Shown: positions 1-8,486 of the stretch, piece by piece
Layout: the number at the start of each line of letters is the position of its first letter
Numbering within the stretch: position 1 is the stretch's first letter
Assembly: GCF_014358015.1 (NCBI RefSeq)
Contig: NZ_JACONV010000003.1
Location: 275,854 to 339,853 of the forward strand
Source: Pseudomonas triticifolii
GTDB lineage: Bacteria; Pseudomonadota; Gammaproteobacteria; Pseudomonadales; Pseudomonadaceae
DNA: 64,000 bases
Direction: 5' to 3'
Notes under the pieces: generated by a model
Seen by the model: only the letters and a program-made list of their open reading frames with translations
Database searches by the model: none
What the model was told of the DNA's origin: nothing
Made by a program: the position numbers and the translations under genes

Positions 1-963
1 CTGAACATCGCGTCCGCGAACCTGCCGGGCAGCCGTTACGCCGAAAAAAATCAGGCACTGCTGGCCACTTTATCGCTCGCGCTGATGCACCTGGGCCCGC
101 GAACACCCAGACTGCTGCGCTCAATAAACAGGCTCGTGAAGCCTGCACGCCAAGCGACACGCATGGTTTCGCAGGTGAGCAAGACGTTCAAAGGCCCGAG
201 CACGCGGGCCAGCGCTTCGATGTCTGGACGCCCGACGCGGCTGGAAACATTCTTTCACACCGAGGCACTGCTCAAGCGCTGGACCCTTGCCGGCAACCCA
301 CATTTGGGCGGTGTACCGGTGCACGCCTGGAAGCTGGGCCGCCGGTTTCTGCTGTGGACGTCAGACAGGGGTCAGGCCCGCACGCTGGTGGTCAGCACCC
401 ATGGTCACTACCTGCCCTGGGCGTCCAGCGTGAAAATCCCCAACGGCACCGAACTGCGCACCTACGCCCCTCATGGGTACGAACTGGTCGACCCGATGCT
501 GCACAACATCGTCAGCAAACGTACGCTGCCCTTCGCGATTTCAAACTCAGCCGGAAACACACCCGTTGCACTTGCGCCCTCACTCGCGCCGTTGGTCATG
601 ACCGACAAGCTCATGGCGGGCACGTCGCTCCTTGGCCGGTTCAAGAATTACTCGCTGGCAAAATTCCAGACACTCCATAACGAGCCCTATGGAGACATCG
701 CCAACATCGTGCGCAACGCCAATGCCTCGCCGTTGCTCGGGCACCTTCCGCCCACGCCCATGGACGTGCTGACGGTACGCAACCGCTTCGGCATGCCGTC
801 ACCCACACTGGCTGACCTGTTCAGTACGCTATCGGCGCAGGGCATTCATTACGAAAAAATATTGCTGGTGCACTGCCGCTGCGCAGCCATCGCCGCCATG
901 CTGCAGCGAGCGCCCGTGTATCGAGCACCGACATTCAAGCCCGCGATTGTTAAGATGCCATGA
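1..963 (+). CDS. Putative Stv-like adhesin/effector-type protein, 5' end outside the window
   Basis: The reading frame is open from base 1 with no stop before the first ATG at 85, so the gene very probably starts upstream of the window and only its last 320 codons are visible. The N-terminal part is rich in Arg, Thr and Ser. The central part, around the segment HGHYLPW followed by a Gly-Thr-Glu-Leu stretch and APHGYELVDP, resembles the Stv putative adhesin domain seen in some plant-associated Pseudomonas proteins. That match is from memory of the family and was not searched. No membrane segment is visible in the part shown. The stop lies 34 bases before the next gene's preferred ATG. It may be a secreted or contact-dependent protein, but the function is unknown. 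Confidence 0.55.
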   Translation: MNIASANLPGSRYAEKNQALLATLSLALMHLGPRTPRLLRSINRLVKPARQATRMVSQVSKTFKGPSTRASASMSGRPTRLETFFHTEALLKRWTLAGNPHLGGVPVHAWKLGRRFLLWTSDRGQARTLVVSTHGHYLPWASSVKIPNGTELRTYAPHGYELVDPMLHNIVSKRTLPFAISNSAGNTPVALAPSLAPLVMTDKLMAGTSLLGRFKNYSLAKFQTLHNEPYGDIANIVRNANASPLLGHLPPTPMDVLTVRNRFGMPSPTLADLFSTLSAQGIHYEKILLVHCRCAAIAAMLQRAPVYRAPTFKPAIVKMP

Positions 964-997
964 CGTGATTGCCCCTTCGCCTGGTCCCGATATCGCC

Positions 998-1222
998 ATG
1001 ACAACCGCCAACGATGTAACCCACCTGTGCCCGGTGTGCGGCTTCAGCAACCGCTGCACCCTGGCCGACCCGCGCACCGCCAGCCAGCCGTGCTGGTGTT
1101 TTTCCGAAACCATCGACCCGGCCCGGCTTGAAGCACTGCCCGATGAGGTGCGCAACAAGGCCTGTCTGTGTCCGCGTTGCGCAGGCGTTGAACAGACGGC
1201 GCTGAGCCAACCCGCGCGCTAG
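998..1222 (+). CDS. Cysteine-rich CWC family protein
   Basis: This small protein of about 74 residues carries paired cysteines in the pattern CPVCG, C, CWCF and CLCPRC, which is the signature of the cysteine-rich CWC family, a putative small zinc-binding fold of unknown function. A TTG at 947 would extend the frame by 17 codons, but the ATG at 998 starts directly before the conserved cysteine region and avoids overlap with the preceding gene. It lies 42 bases before rsuA in the same direction, a neighbour arrangement common in Pseudomonas. Metal binding is inferred from the cysteines only. Confidence 0.75.
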   Translation: MTTANDVTHLCPVCGFSNRCTLADPRTASQPCWCFSETIDPARLEALPDEVRNKACLCPRCAGVEQTALSQPAR

Positions 1223-1264
1223 ATCGCGTACCATACGCCACCTCCGTTACCTTGCCCCGCCGCC

Positions 1265-1957
1265 ATGCGCCTTGACCGTTTTCTCAGCAACCTGCCCCGT
1301 TTCAACCGCAAGGACGTACGCCTGGCGCTGGTCAGCGGCCGCGTAAAGGTCGACGGGCACGTCACGAGCGACCCGCATCATGAGGTGCGGGAGTTCAACT
1401 GCGTGGCCTTCGACGACGAGATCATTCAGGCAGGCAAACCAGCGCGCTATTTCATGCTGCACAAACCGCAAGGGTGCGTGAGTGCCACCGTTGATCCACA
1501 CCACCCGACGGTATTGCAGTTGTTGAATGAACCTGACAACCATGAACTGCATATTGCAGGGCGCCTGGATTTCAACACCACCGGTCTGATGTTGATTACC
1601 AATGACGGTCACTGGTCACGGCGATTGACCCAACCACAAACAAAGTTGCCAAAGGTGTATTACGTTGAAACCGAACAGGTTATCGACGAACGGTATATAA
1701 CCCGGTTTGCCGAAGGCTTTTACTTCCCGTTCGAAAACATCACCACTCAACCGGCCGTGTTAACCGTACTGGGTCCGTATTGCGCGCGGCTGAGTATCGT
1801 TGAAGGTCGCTACCATCAGATAAAGCGGATGTTCGGTCACTTCGGCAATAAAGTGCTGGTTCTGCATCGGGAAAGTATCGGCGCACTGGCGCTGGACCCC
1901 GAGCTAGAGCCCGGCAGCTACCGTACGCTGCACGCCGCGGAAATAGCGCTATTCTGA
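1265..1957 (+). CDS. rsuA: 16S rRNA pseudouridine(516) synthase RsuA
   Basis: This 230-residue protein is the usual RsuA length. An N-terminal S4-like RNA-binding segment (about residues 1-50, MRLDRFLSNL) is followed by the catalytic domain. The motif GRLDFNTTGL places the catalytic aspartate at residue 102, the same position as in E. coli RsuA. RsuA isomerises U516 of 16S rRNA to pseudouridine during small-subunit assembly. RluE/RluF-type paralogues share the fold, but the overall length and N-terminus fit RsuA best. It may be cotranscribed with the CWC gene upstream. No terminator was recognised after it. Confidence 0.88.
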   Translation: MRLDRFLSNLPRFNRKDVRLALVSGRVKVDGHVTSDPHHEVREFNCVAFDDEIIQAGKPARYFMLHKPQGCVSATVDPHHPTVLQLLNEPDNHELHIAGRLDFNTTGLMLITNDGHWSRRLTQPQTKLPKVYYVETEQVIDERYITRFAEGFYFPFENITTQPAVLTVLGPYCARLSIVEGRYHQIKRMFGHFGNKVLVLHRESIGALALDPELEPGSYRTLHAAEIALF

Positions 1958-2258
1958 AAAAGTCACAACCGTTCGGCGGAATGCGCAACAAGCCTATGAA
2001 TAGCACTTGCGGGTTCACGTATCCACTGCTTGAATCCAACCCGTCAGTCCACATGTGACTGAAGAGTCAGGACATCATTCCAAGAAACCTTTTACCGTAC
2101 TGAGCCTTTGCGGCTCACGGCAAATTGCCCGCCAATAACAATACCTGTCGGACAGATCGTTCGGATCGACATGGGCCTTTAATCGGCTAATGCCTGCCTG
2201 TCACGAAACTCGTGCAACGTCGTTGTACGCATACCTGTTTACGCCAGGAGTTATACCT

Positions 2259-3152
2259 ATGTCGCCAGAAAAAGCCGTGCTTGATATACAAGGACAGTTT
2301 CGGGTTTACACGGAGTTCTATCGCGCCGACGCCGCGCAAAAAACCATCATCATGGTAAACGGCTCACTGGCCACCACGGCGTCATTTGCACAGACCGTTC
2401 GCAACCTTCACCCGACCATGAACGTGGTTCTCTACGATCAGCCGTATGCCGGAAGATCCAAACCTCACAATCTGCATGAAAAGCCACTGAGCCGGGAAAT
2501 GGAAGGCCAGATTCTGCTGGAGCTGATCGACCACTTCAACGCCGAACACGTCATGTCATTTTCATGGGGCGGCGCGGCAGCACTGGTTGCGTTGTCGCAT
2601 CGTCCCAAGCGTATCGAGAGCGCTGTCATCAGCTCGTTTTCGCCGGTCATCAACGAACACATGCGTGACTACCTGAATCGGAGCCTCACCCATCTGGGCG
2701 CTCACAGTCGTTACGAAGTTGGCCACCTGATCAACGACACCATCGGCAAACACCTGCCATCGTTGTTCAAGCGCTTCAATTATCGTCACGTCAGCAGCCT
2801 GGACCTGCACGAGTACGACCAGATGCACCACCACATCAGCCAGGTGCTGGAAATCGATCCGGGCAACTACCTGACCGCTGCGAAGAACATCAACGTACCC
2901 GTCTTGTTCGTGAACGGTGCCTGGGACGAATACACTGCCGCGAAAGACGCCGTACATTTCGCACACTATGTGAAGGACTGTACCTTCAGCACCATCGACG
3001 CTGCCGGGCATTTTCTGGACATGGAACACAAGGCCGCTTGCAGGGATTCAAAGCTGGCACTGCTGAGTTTCCTGCAACCGGAACCGGCCACGGCGCAACC
3101 GTCGCGCCACGCTTTCAATCTGGTTCAGAACCATCATGCGCTCGCCCTCTGA
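2259..3152 (+). CDS. rhlA: RhlA 3-(3-hydroxyalkanoyloxy)alkanoic acid synthase
   Basis: RhlA joins two 3-hydroxyacyl chains taken from fatty-acid synthesis into HAA, the lipid core of rhamnolipids and a biosurfactant in its own right. Starting from the ATG at 2259, preceded by AGGAG, the 297-residue alpha/beta hydrolase has its nucleophile Ser102 in FSWGG, Asp223 in NGAWDEYT and His251 in AAGHFLD. These are the positions I recall for the P. aeruginosa RhlA triad, which supports this start over the in-frame ATG at 2190. No rhlB rhamnosyltransferase or rhlR/rhlI lies beside it, so the product here is likely HAA rather than rhamnolipid. In P. syringae HAA supports swarming and surface wetting (established knowledge). 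Confidence 0.9.
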   Translation: MSPEKAVLDIQGQFRVYTEFYRADAAQKTIIMVNGSLATTASFAQTVRNLHPTMNVVLYDQPYAGRSKPHNLHEKPLSREMEGQILLELIDHFNAEHVMSFSWGGAAALVALSHRPKRIESAVISSFSPVINEHMRDYLNRSLTHLGAHSRYEVGHLINDTIGKHLPSLFKRFNYRHVSSLDLHEYDQMHHHISQVLEIDPGNYLTAAKNINVPVLFVNGAWDEYTAAKDAVHFAHYVKDCTFSTIDAAGHFLDMEHKAACRDSKLALLSFLQPEPATAQPSRHAFNLVQNHHALAL

Positions 3153-3310
3153 CACCAGCGCTCGACAGAGCCAGGGAACCCTCCGCCAGCGCACGGACAG
3201 CGGCACTCGGCGGACGGCTTCCATGGCGAAAGTCCGGGAAAAAAGCAGGGATTGGGGAAATTAACGCTTCAAATGCGGGACCGCATCTGGTACAAAGTCA
3301 GCCGCTTTGA

Positions 3311-3384
3311 GCGGGTATAGTTTAGTGGCAAAACGAAAGCTTCCCAAGCTTTAGTTGAGGGTTCGATTCCCTCTACCCGCTCCA
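3311..3384 (+). tRNA. tRNA-Gly (anticodon CCC)
   Basis: A full cloverleaf can be drawn. The acceptor stem is GCGGGTA pairing with TACCCGC; the anticodon stem AAAGC/GCTTT encloses the loop TTCCCAA with anticodon CCC; the T stem GAGGG/CCCTC encloses TTCGATT. The discriminator T and an encoded CCA follow. It stands alone between rhlA and the convergent xenA. No duplicate of its 3' end was noticed in the window, so there is no sign of an integrated element here. Confidence 0.95.
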
Positions 3385-3436
3385 ACTTTTGATACAGAGC
3401 CTATTCGCTCACCCTCCCCTCTTTCTGCTCTCCTCT

Positions 3437-3587
3437 CTAAGCACCACCTGATCTAAGCACCACCTGACCTACGCCCATCGCGACCAGAAAAGACGTGGTA
3501 TTCGCATGTTGAACGTCGCTCGCTGCACTGGCTTCCTCGAAGATGCTCAGCAACCTGGTCATTACGCTGACCGCTGGCGATGGGCGT
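3437..3587 (+). repeat. Tandem 16-bp repeat and nested inverted repeat downstream of tRNA-Gly
   Basis: A unit reading CTAAGCACCACCTGA occurs twice in direct tandem at about 3437-3468. Just after it, ACGCCCATCGC (3471-3481) is complemented perfectly by GCGATGGGCGT (3577-3587), and inside that pair GACCAG (3482-3487) matches CTGGTC (3555-3560). Folded as RNA this would give a long two-part stem just upstream of a terminator hairpin. It could be a structured transcript or a degenerate insertion. No protein-coding frame is convincing here. Confidence 0.5.
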
Positions 3588-3590
3588 AAT

Positions 3591-3618
3591 CAAAAAACCC
3601 CGCCTGGGCGGGGTTTTG
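3591..3618 (-). terminator. Rho-independent terminator of xenA, possibly bidirectional
   Basis: CCCCGC CTGG GCGGGG forms a tight GC hairpin flanked by AAAAAA on the left and TTTT on the right. Read on the minus strand it ends in six T residues, 45 bases after the xenA stop. It could also stop plus-strand transcription arriving from the tRNA side. Confidence 0.85.
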
Positions 3619-3662
3619 TCAGCTCAGAGCAAAGCCGATCCAGTCATTCCAGGATCAGCCTC

Positions 3663-4754
3663 TCAACGATACCGCTCAAGCCAATGCGCGTAAGGCGCAG
3701 GCAAGGTCCAGGACGCATTCTCCACGCCCAGTTCCTTGGCGGCAAAGTACGCCCAATGCGGATCCGCAAGGTGTGCGCGGCCAATCGACACCAGATCGAG
3801 CTGGCCCGATTTGATCGACTCTTCAGCCAATTGCGGTGTACCAAAGCCCCACGCCGAGGTCACAGGGATGCCCGCTTCGCGACGCACACGCTCAGCGACC
3901 GGCCCCATGAAAGCCGGACCCCACGGGATGTTCGTGTCAGGGATGGTGAAGCCGACGCTGACGCTCAACAGATCAAGACCACCCGCCTTGAAACGGCGCG
4001 CCAGTTCGATGGATTCGCTGAGAGTCTGCTCGTCGCGGCCGTCGTATTCGATAACGCCGAAACGGGCGGTCAATGGCAGGTGTTCTGGCCAGACCTCACG
4101 TACAGCGGCCAGGGTTTCGAGCAAGAAGCGGCTACGGTTGTCGAAGCTGCCACCGTAGGCGTCAGTGCGCTGGTTGGAGTGTTCGGAGAAGAAGCTTTGT
4201 CCCAGATAGCCATGAGCGAAGTGCAGCTCGATCCATTCAAAGCCGGCCTCCAGCGCACGACGTGCGGCGTGGACGAAGTCCTGCTTAACGCGGGCGATGT
4301 CGTCCAGGGTCATTTCACGCGGCACCTTGGGCAGGTTGGCGCCGAAAGCAATGGCGGACGGCGCAATGGTTTCCCAGCCGCGTGCGTCGGACTCGGCAAT
4401 GTGGTCGTCGCCTTCCCACGGACGATTGGCGCTCGCCTTGCGGCCCGCGTGGGCAATCTGGATGCCTGGAACAGACCCGGCTGCCTTGATGGCTTTCACG
4501 ACGGGAACGAATGCCTGAGCTTGCTGGTCATTCCAGATACCGGCGCAACCGGGTGTGATTCTGCCTTCAGGTGCAACAGCCGTCGCCTCGACCACCACCA
4601 GCCCCGCCCCGCCACGTGCCATGCTGGCCAGGTGAACGTGGTGCCAGTCGTTGATCAAGCCATCGTCGGCCTTGTATTGGCACATCGGTGGAATGGCGAT
4701 ACGGTTACGCAGGGTGATGTCTTTGAGGGTGTAGGGTTGAAACAGCGCTGACAT
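3663..4754 (-). CDS. xenA: XenA-type old yellow enzyme (NADPH:flavin oxidoreductase)
   Basis: This FMN-dependent TIM-barrel ene-reductase reduces activated C=C bonds and nitro compounds, using NADPH. With the start at 4754, preceded by GGAG, the protein has 363 residues, the length I recall for P. putida XenA, and Cys25 falls in IPPMCQY, the redox-tuning cysteine of the XenA/YqjM subgroup. The paired histidines of the substrate pocket are in IELHFAHGYLG. Other OYE landmarks are RFGV and the phosphate-binding SIGRAHLADP near the C-terminus. It is divergent from an ArsR-type regulator with a 77-base spacer holding repeated TTCGA half-sites, which suggests local control. The physiological substrate is unknown. 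Confidence 0.9.
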   Translation of the reverse strand: MSALFQPYTLKDITLRNRIAIPPMCQYKADDGLINDWHHVHLASMARGGAGLVVVEATAVAPEGRITPGCAGIWNDQQAQAFVPVVKAIKAAGSVPGIQIAHAGRKASANRPWEGDDHIAESDARGWETIAPSAIAFGANLPKVPREMTLDDIARVKQDFVHAARRALEAGFEWIELHFAHGYLGQSFFSEHSNQRTDAYGGSFDNRSRFLLETLAAVREVWPEHLPLTARFGVIEYDGRDEQTLSESIELARRFKAGGLDLLSVSVGFTIPDTNIPWGPAFMGPVAERVRREAGIPVTSAWGFGTPQLAEESIKSGQLDLVSIGRAHLADPHWAYFAAKELGVENASWTLPAPYAHWLERYR

Positions 4755-4770
4755 GGAAATCTCCAGATAC

Positions 4771-4801
4771 ATCGAATTACGATTGTTCGATAGTATTCGA
4801 A
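4771..4801. promoter_or_regulatory. Candidate operator between xenA and arsR-like gene
   Basis: Three TTCGA-type half-sites are packed into 31 bases: ATCGAA (4771-4776), TTCGAT (4786-4791) and TTCGAA (4796-4801). They form the inverted pairs ATCGAA-N9-TTCGAT and TTCGA-N6-TCGAA. The position, in the short AT-rich divergent spacer, suits binding by the neighbouring ArsR-type repressor. This is inference from symmetry only. Confidence 0.45.
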
Positions 4802-4831
4802 ATATAGCGCTAATTGAAACCCCTCGTTATC

Positions 4832-5143
4832 ATGCCGCCCATGCGAACTCTAAAACACCCAGAACCCGACGCCTTCACTCTCGACCGTGTGCTTTATGCC
4901 TTGAGCGATCCCGTGCGGATGGAAATCGTGCGCTATCTGGCGGGCGTACCAGAGGCAACCTGCGGTGAACTGTGTGGCGATCGGCCCAAGTCCAGCGCCT
5001 CCCACCACTTCCGCGTACTGCGTGATTCAGGGCTGGTGCATACCCGTAACGTGGGCACGACGCACATGAACTCGCTGCGCAATGAAGACCTCGAAGCACG
5101 TTTTCCTGGACTGTTGGCAACCATTCTCCGGCAACTGGGATGA
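4832..5143 (+). CDS. ArsR/SmtB family winged-helix transcriptional regulator
   Basis: The protein of about 103 residues shows the ArsR-type opening (LYALSDPVRMEIVRYLAG), the recognition helix region KSSASHHFRVLRDSGLV and a beta-wing after it. There is no CxC metal motif, so it is probably not a classical arsenic or zinc sensor; the single Cys-Gly-Glu-Leu-Cys cluster before the recognition helix could respond to redox or electrophiles. A TTG at 4814 and an ATG at 4841 are alternative starts. Divergence from xenA suggests it represses xenA and senses a XenA substrate, which is inference from context. Confidence 0.75.
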   Translation: MPPMRTLKHPEPDAFTLDRVLYALSDPVRMEIVRYLAGVPEATCGELCGDRPKSSASHHFRVLRDSGLVHTRNVGTTHMNSLRNEDLEARFPGLLATILRQLG

Positions 5144-5383
5144 TGCATAAAGACGTGACTCGCCTGGTTGGCCCAGACCTTGGCTTTGCCTGAGTTCACG
5201 TCGGGACGCCTGATGCCCGGAGCGATTCCTCTGCCGGATATACAGACCAAGATTCGGATTTTCAGGGCCATGATTCTGTTGGGGGATTTTGCAGAAAGGT
5301 TCTGGGAGGAGCTTCAGGATTGCTTGGGAGTTGCGCGAAGCACTATCGAACAACGCATCACTCGCTGAAAAATACGATGCATG

Positions 5384-5404
5384 GGGCAGGAAAACACCCT
5401 GCCC
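5384..5404 (-). terminator. Possible terminator hairpin of the SulP gene
   Basis: GGGCAGG and CCTGCCC pair around a seven-base loop just past the SulP stop on the minus strand. A T-rich run (ATTTTT) follows only after about ten bases, so this is a weaker terminator than the others. Between the ArsR gene (ending 5143) and this hairpin I see no convincing gene. Confidence 0.45.
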
Positions 5405-5431
5405 GCTGCGCACGTTAAAACGCACAAGACC

Positions 5432-6919
5432 TCAATGCTTCATCAACGACTCCAGGCCGTCCGGCTTGTCATGCACCCCGAACCGGTCCACCAATGTGGC
5501 CGTGGCGTTGTTCATGCCGATTACATCCACAGCGATCCCGGCTTGCCTCAGTTTCAACACCACCTTGTCCAGCGCGGCCACGGCAGTGATGTCCCAGAAA
5601 TGCGCGTCTCTCAGGTCGACGGTCAGGGTATCAAGCGACTCCTTGAGGTCGAACGAGCGGGCGAACCGGTCCGCCGAACCGAAGAACACCTGACCGGTGA
5701 CGTAGTAGGTACGGTGACTGTACTCAGGGTCGTGTTTCGAACTGACGTCGAGGTAATACGCGATCTTGTTGGCAAAGAACATCGCCGCCAACAGGGTTCC
5801 GGCCACCACGCCATACGCCAGGTTATGCGTGGCGACAACCACGACGACGGTCACGATCATGACCAGGTTGGTGGACAGCGGGTATTGGCGCAGGTTACGG
5901 ATCGAGCTCCAGCTGAACGTGCTGATCGACACCATGATCATGACCGCAACCAGCGCTGCCATGGGAATGCGAGCCAGCCAGTCACCGAGGAAGATCATCA
6001 TCGCCAGCAGCGAAACACCGGCACTCAGCGTGGATAGGCGGGTTCTGCCGCCGGACTTCACGTTGATCATCGATTGCCCGATCATGGCGCAACCGGCCAT
6101 GCCGCCGATCAATCCGCTGGCGATGTTGGCGACGCCCTGGCCTTTGCACTCACGGTTCTTGTCGCTTGACGTGTCGGTCAAGTCATCGACGATGGTGGCG
6201 GTCATCATCGACTCCAGCAAACCCACCACCGCCAACGCCGCCGAGTAAGGCAGCACGATCAGCAATGTTTCCAGATTCAGCGGCACCTGCGGCCACAGGA
6301 AGATCGGCAGACTGTCGGGCAATGCGCCCATGTCGCCGACCTTGCGGACGTTGAGCCCCATGTAAATCGAGATCGCGGTGAGCACCAGAATGCACACCAG
6401 CGGCGAAGGCAGCAGCGTGCCGATAACCGGAATCCGTGGCAGCAGATAGATGATCGCAAGTCCTGCGGCAGTCAGGGCATAAACCACCCACGTGACGTTG
6501 GTGAGCTCCGGCAGTTGCGCCAGAAAGATCAGGATGGCCAGCGCATTGACGAAGCCGGTCACCACCGAGCGAGACACGAAACGCATCAGTTCACCCAGCC
6601 GCAGATAGCCCGCGATGATCTGCAAAACCCCGCAGCCCAGCGTGGCCGCCAACAGGTAGTGCAGACCATGGTCCTTGACCAGATTCACCATAAGCAGCGC
6701 CATGGCACCCGTGGCCGCAGAGACCATCGCCGGGCGGCCGCCCACGAACGCGATGACGGTACAGATACAGAAGGAGGCGTAAAGCCCGACGCGCGGGTCA
6801 ACCCCGGCAATGATGGAAAAAGCGATGGCTTCGGGAATAAGGGCCATCGCGACAACGAGGCCCGCCAGTACGTCAGCCCGGACATTGGAAAGCCAGGCAG
6901 CCTTGATATTTTCAAGCAT
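5432..6919 (-). CDS. SulP family inorganic anion transporter with STAS domain
   Basis: About 495 residues from the ATG at 6919 make a SulP/SLC26-type inner-membrane transporter. It has the conserved opening [20 protein letters not shown], a GLYASF motif, some ten to twelve hydrophobic segments, and a C-terminal STAS domain (about the last 100 residues, with [20 protein letters not shown], whose D-S/T-loop region resembles anti-sigma antagonists). Substrates in this family include sulfate, bicarbonate and C4-dicarboxylates, and the sequence alone does not decide. An ATG at 6931 would add four residues. It appears to be transcribed alone. Confidence 0.85.
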   Translation of the reverse strand: MLENIKAAWLSNVRADVLAGLVVAMALIPEAIAFSIIAGVDPRVGLYASFCICTVIAFVGGRPAMVSAATGAMALLMVNLVKDHGLHYLLAATLGCGVLQIIAGYLRLGELMRFVSRSVVTGFVNALAILIFLAQLPELTNVTWVVYALTAAGLAIIYLLPRIPVIGTLLPSPLVCILVLTAISIYMGLNVRKVGDMGALPDSLPIFLWPQVPLNLETLLIVLPYSAALAVVGLLESMMTATIVDDLTDTSSDKNRECKGQGVANIASGLIGGMAGCAMIGQSMINVKSGGRTRLSTLSAGVSLLAMMIFLGDWLARIPMAALVAVMIMVSISTFSWSSIRNLRQYPLSTNLVMIVTVVVVVATHNLAYGVVAGTLLAAMFFANKIAYYLDVSSKHDPEYSHRTYYVTGQVFFGSADRFARSFDLKESLDTLTVDLRDAHFWDITAVAALDKVVLKLRQAGIAVDVIGMNNATATLVDRFGVHDKPDGLESLMKH

Positions 6920-7298
6920 TGATTCACCCATGCAGGCACGGCACGGCATGGCGCGCAGCGTCGGGCGCTGGGCGATGCAGGTGCGTCTGTCTTCAGTGGT
7001 GTTGAGGATGTGCTGCGGCCGAATCAGGCACAGCAGAAATAGACCGCAGCCAAAGGGCGGTCAGGGTGTTGCGAGGGGGCGTAGCGCTAAGGCGGCGTAG
7101 GCAGCCAGTTGGAACGAGGCAAGGGAATTCCTTCGTCAGCTCGTGAATTGACGGCCCGCATAATAACGCTCTCGGATCACAGGGACAACGTGCAGGTCAT
7201 TGCACATGACCGACGGCAGAACGGGCAATTTCCGATAGGCAAGCTGCGGGAGACTGTGCTTTTATCACGTCCCCGAATCACATCCTCAAGGACGAACA
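6920..7298. other. Intergenic region between SulP gene and lipoprotein gene
   Basis: This 379-base divergent spacer should hold both promoters. It includes a G-rich stretch near 7060-7100. Short frames cross it but none has a good ribosome site or family resemblance, and I recognise no RNA gene or repeat. Confidence 0.4.
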
Positions 7299-7880
7299 AT
7301 GCGTTTTGCCGCTCTGCCGTTGATCATCGCCTGCGTCGCGGGCTGCGCCTCTACACCCGACTACTACATCTCCCCTGCTCCTGTTTCGATTCCCAAAACC
7401 GCCACTTATTGGGTGGACTCTTTCAAGCTCAAACTGGAGGGCGAAAGAGAGCTGTTCATGTCGAGGGAGCAGTTGGAAGACGGTATCAGGCTCAAACTCA
7501 TCGAGCGCCTGCAACAGGCCAATCGCTATGCGTCCACCAAGGAGAGCGCCGATTATCTGCTGGATGTCGACAGCGTCTACAGGCGTCGCCTGGGCGATTC
7601 GAAAGGCGGGCTGATGTCGCACATCGTGGATGACAACAAGGTCATGGCCAGCGTGGACTTCGGCTATCAGGTTTCGGTAGAGCAGTCAGGCAGGCAAGTG
7701 CTGCACTTTGGTCAGGAAAGAACCAGACTGCAGCCTGGCGGAGCAATCGGGCACTGGCAGAATCTCAAGACAGCGGCCAGCGTACTGACCAACAAGAGCA
7801 ACGCAAGCGTGGAGGACTACAACGTCAACCTGCTACCACGCTTTATCGTGGATGACATCGAGAATATTCCGTCACGCTAA
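7299..7880 (+). CDS. Uncharacterised lipoprotein
   Basis: The 193-residue protein begins with a short hydrophobic signal ending in the lipobox VAGC, so it should be lipidated at Cys16 and exported. The next residues are ASTPDYY, with no Asp at +2, so sorting to the outer membrane is expected. The mature part has alternating beta-like segments (ATYWVDSFKL, YLLDVDSVYRR, ASVDFGYQVSV) and no catalytic motif I recognise. The start ATG is preceded by AAGGA. It has no close same-strand partner. The function is unknown. Confidence 0.75.
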   Translation: MRFAALPLIIACVAGCASTPDYYISPAPVSIPKTATYWVDSFKLKLEGERELFMSREQLEDGIRLKLIERLQQANRYASTKESADYLLDVDSVYRRRLGDSKGGLMSHIVDDNKVMASVDFGYQVSVEQSGRQVLHFGQERTRLQPGGAIGHWQNLKTAASVLTNKSNASVEDYNVNLLPRFIVDDIENIPSR

Positions 7881-7982
7881 CGGCGTGCCTGATCCGGCAA
7901 GTGTGGATAAATCGATTATCCGCACTTGTGGGCTTTCAGCCTGACTCGCGGCCTGCAATGTTTGAAACTTGTCGTCGCCTTT

Positions 7983-8270
7983 TTACCAGTGTTTGGCAGC
8001 GGCCTGACGATAATCCAGCGCCGAAACGGGCACCTGATTCATCGACATCAGTAGGCGTGCTTCACCTATCAGTTCCGAAATGGCACGGCTGGATACCATG
8101 CGCTCCAGCTTGATGCCCGTCACGCAGATGGCGTGATCCGGGTTGCCGGGATTGGTCAGGGTCAATGCCAGGGTACCGCCTTGAGCGGCTTCCCATGTGC
8201 AGCGATGGGGCAATAAAGCCTGCTCGACCATGTGTTTGATTTCAAGCGTTGAAAGTCTGTATGCGTTCAT
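7983..8270 (-). CDS. DUF1652 domain protein
   Basis: The 95-residue protein has the layout of DUF1652, a small family almost limited to Pseudomonas. It starts with a helix (LSTLEIKHMVEQALLPHRC), followed by a beta segment (GTLALTLTNP) and the motif CVTGIKLERMVSSRAISELIGEAR. No enzyme or DNA-binding signature is visible, and the family's role is not known. It stands alone, convergent with the lipoprotein gene and transcribed toward it. The spacer upstream (8271-8486) is AT-rich without recognised features. Confidence 0.75.
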   Translation of the reverse strand: MNAYRLSTLEIKHMVEQALLPHRCTWEAAQGGTLALTLTNPGNPDHAICVTGIKLERMVSSRAISELIGEARLLMSMNQVPVSALDYRQAAAKHW

Positions 8271-8486
8271 GATTGCCTGCTTTGCATAAATACAATGATG
8301 TATCGACGGTATTCAGAGGATGGGTGTCCGCCAGCGTTCCACATAAATATTTATCAGAGCACCGCTTTTTTAATGCCGCGTCTATTCTTGTACAAGGCCT
8401 TAAAAGCTGTATCGATTAAGCTCAATATTCTTAACCTGAAACAGCGCTTTTTTATATTGCCTGCTCAATAAACATGTCTTTTTTAG

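Noticed and set aside
3311..3662. Genomic island at tRNA-Gly
   Set aside because: No integrase and no second copy of the tRNA 3' end were noticed in the window, and xenA and its regulator are ordinary genes.
3543..4751. 402-codon open frame on the plus strand over xenA
   Set aside because: It is the mirror of xenA, whose length, Cys25 and histidine motifs and ribosome site are clear. The mirror product has no family pattern.
5168..5368. 66-codon frame between the ArsR gene and SulP
   Set aside because: No ribosome site, no motif and no conservation evidence; it lies in a convergent spacer.
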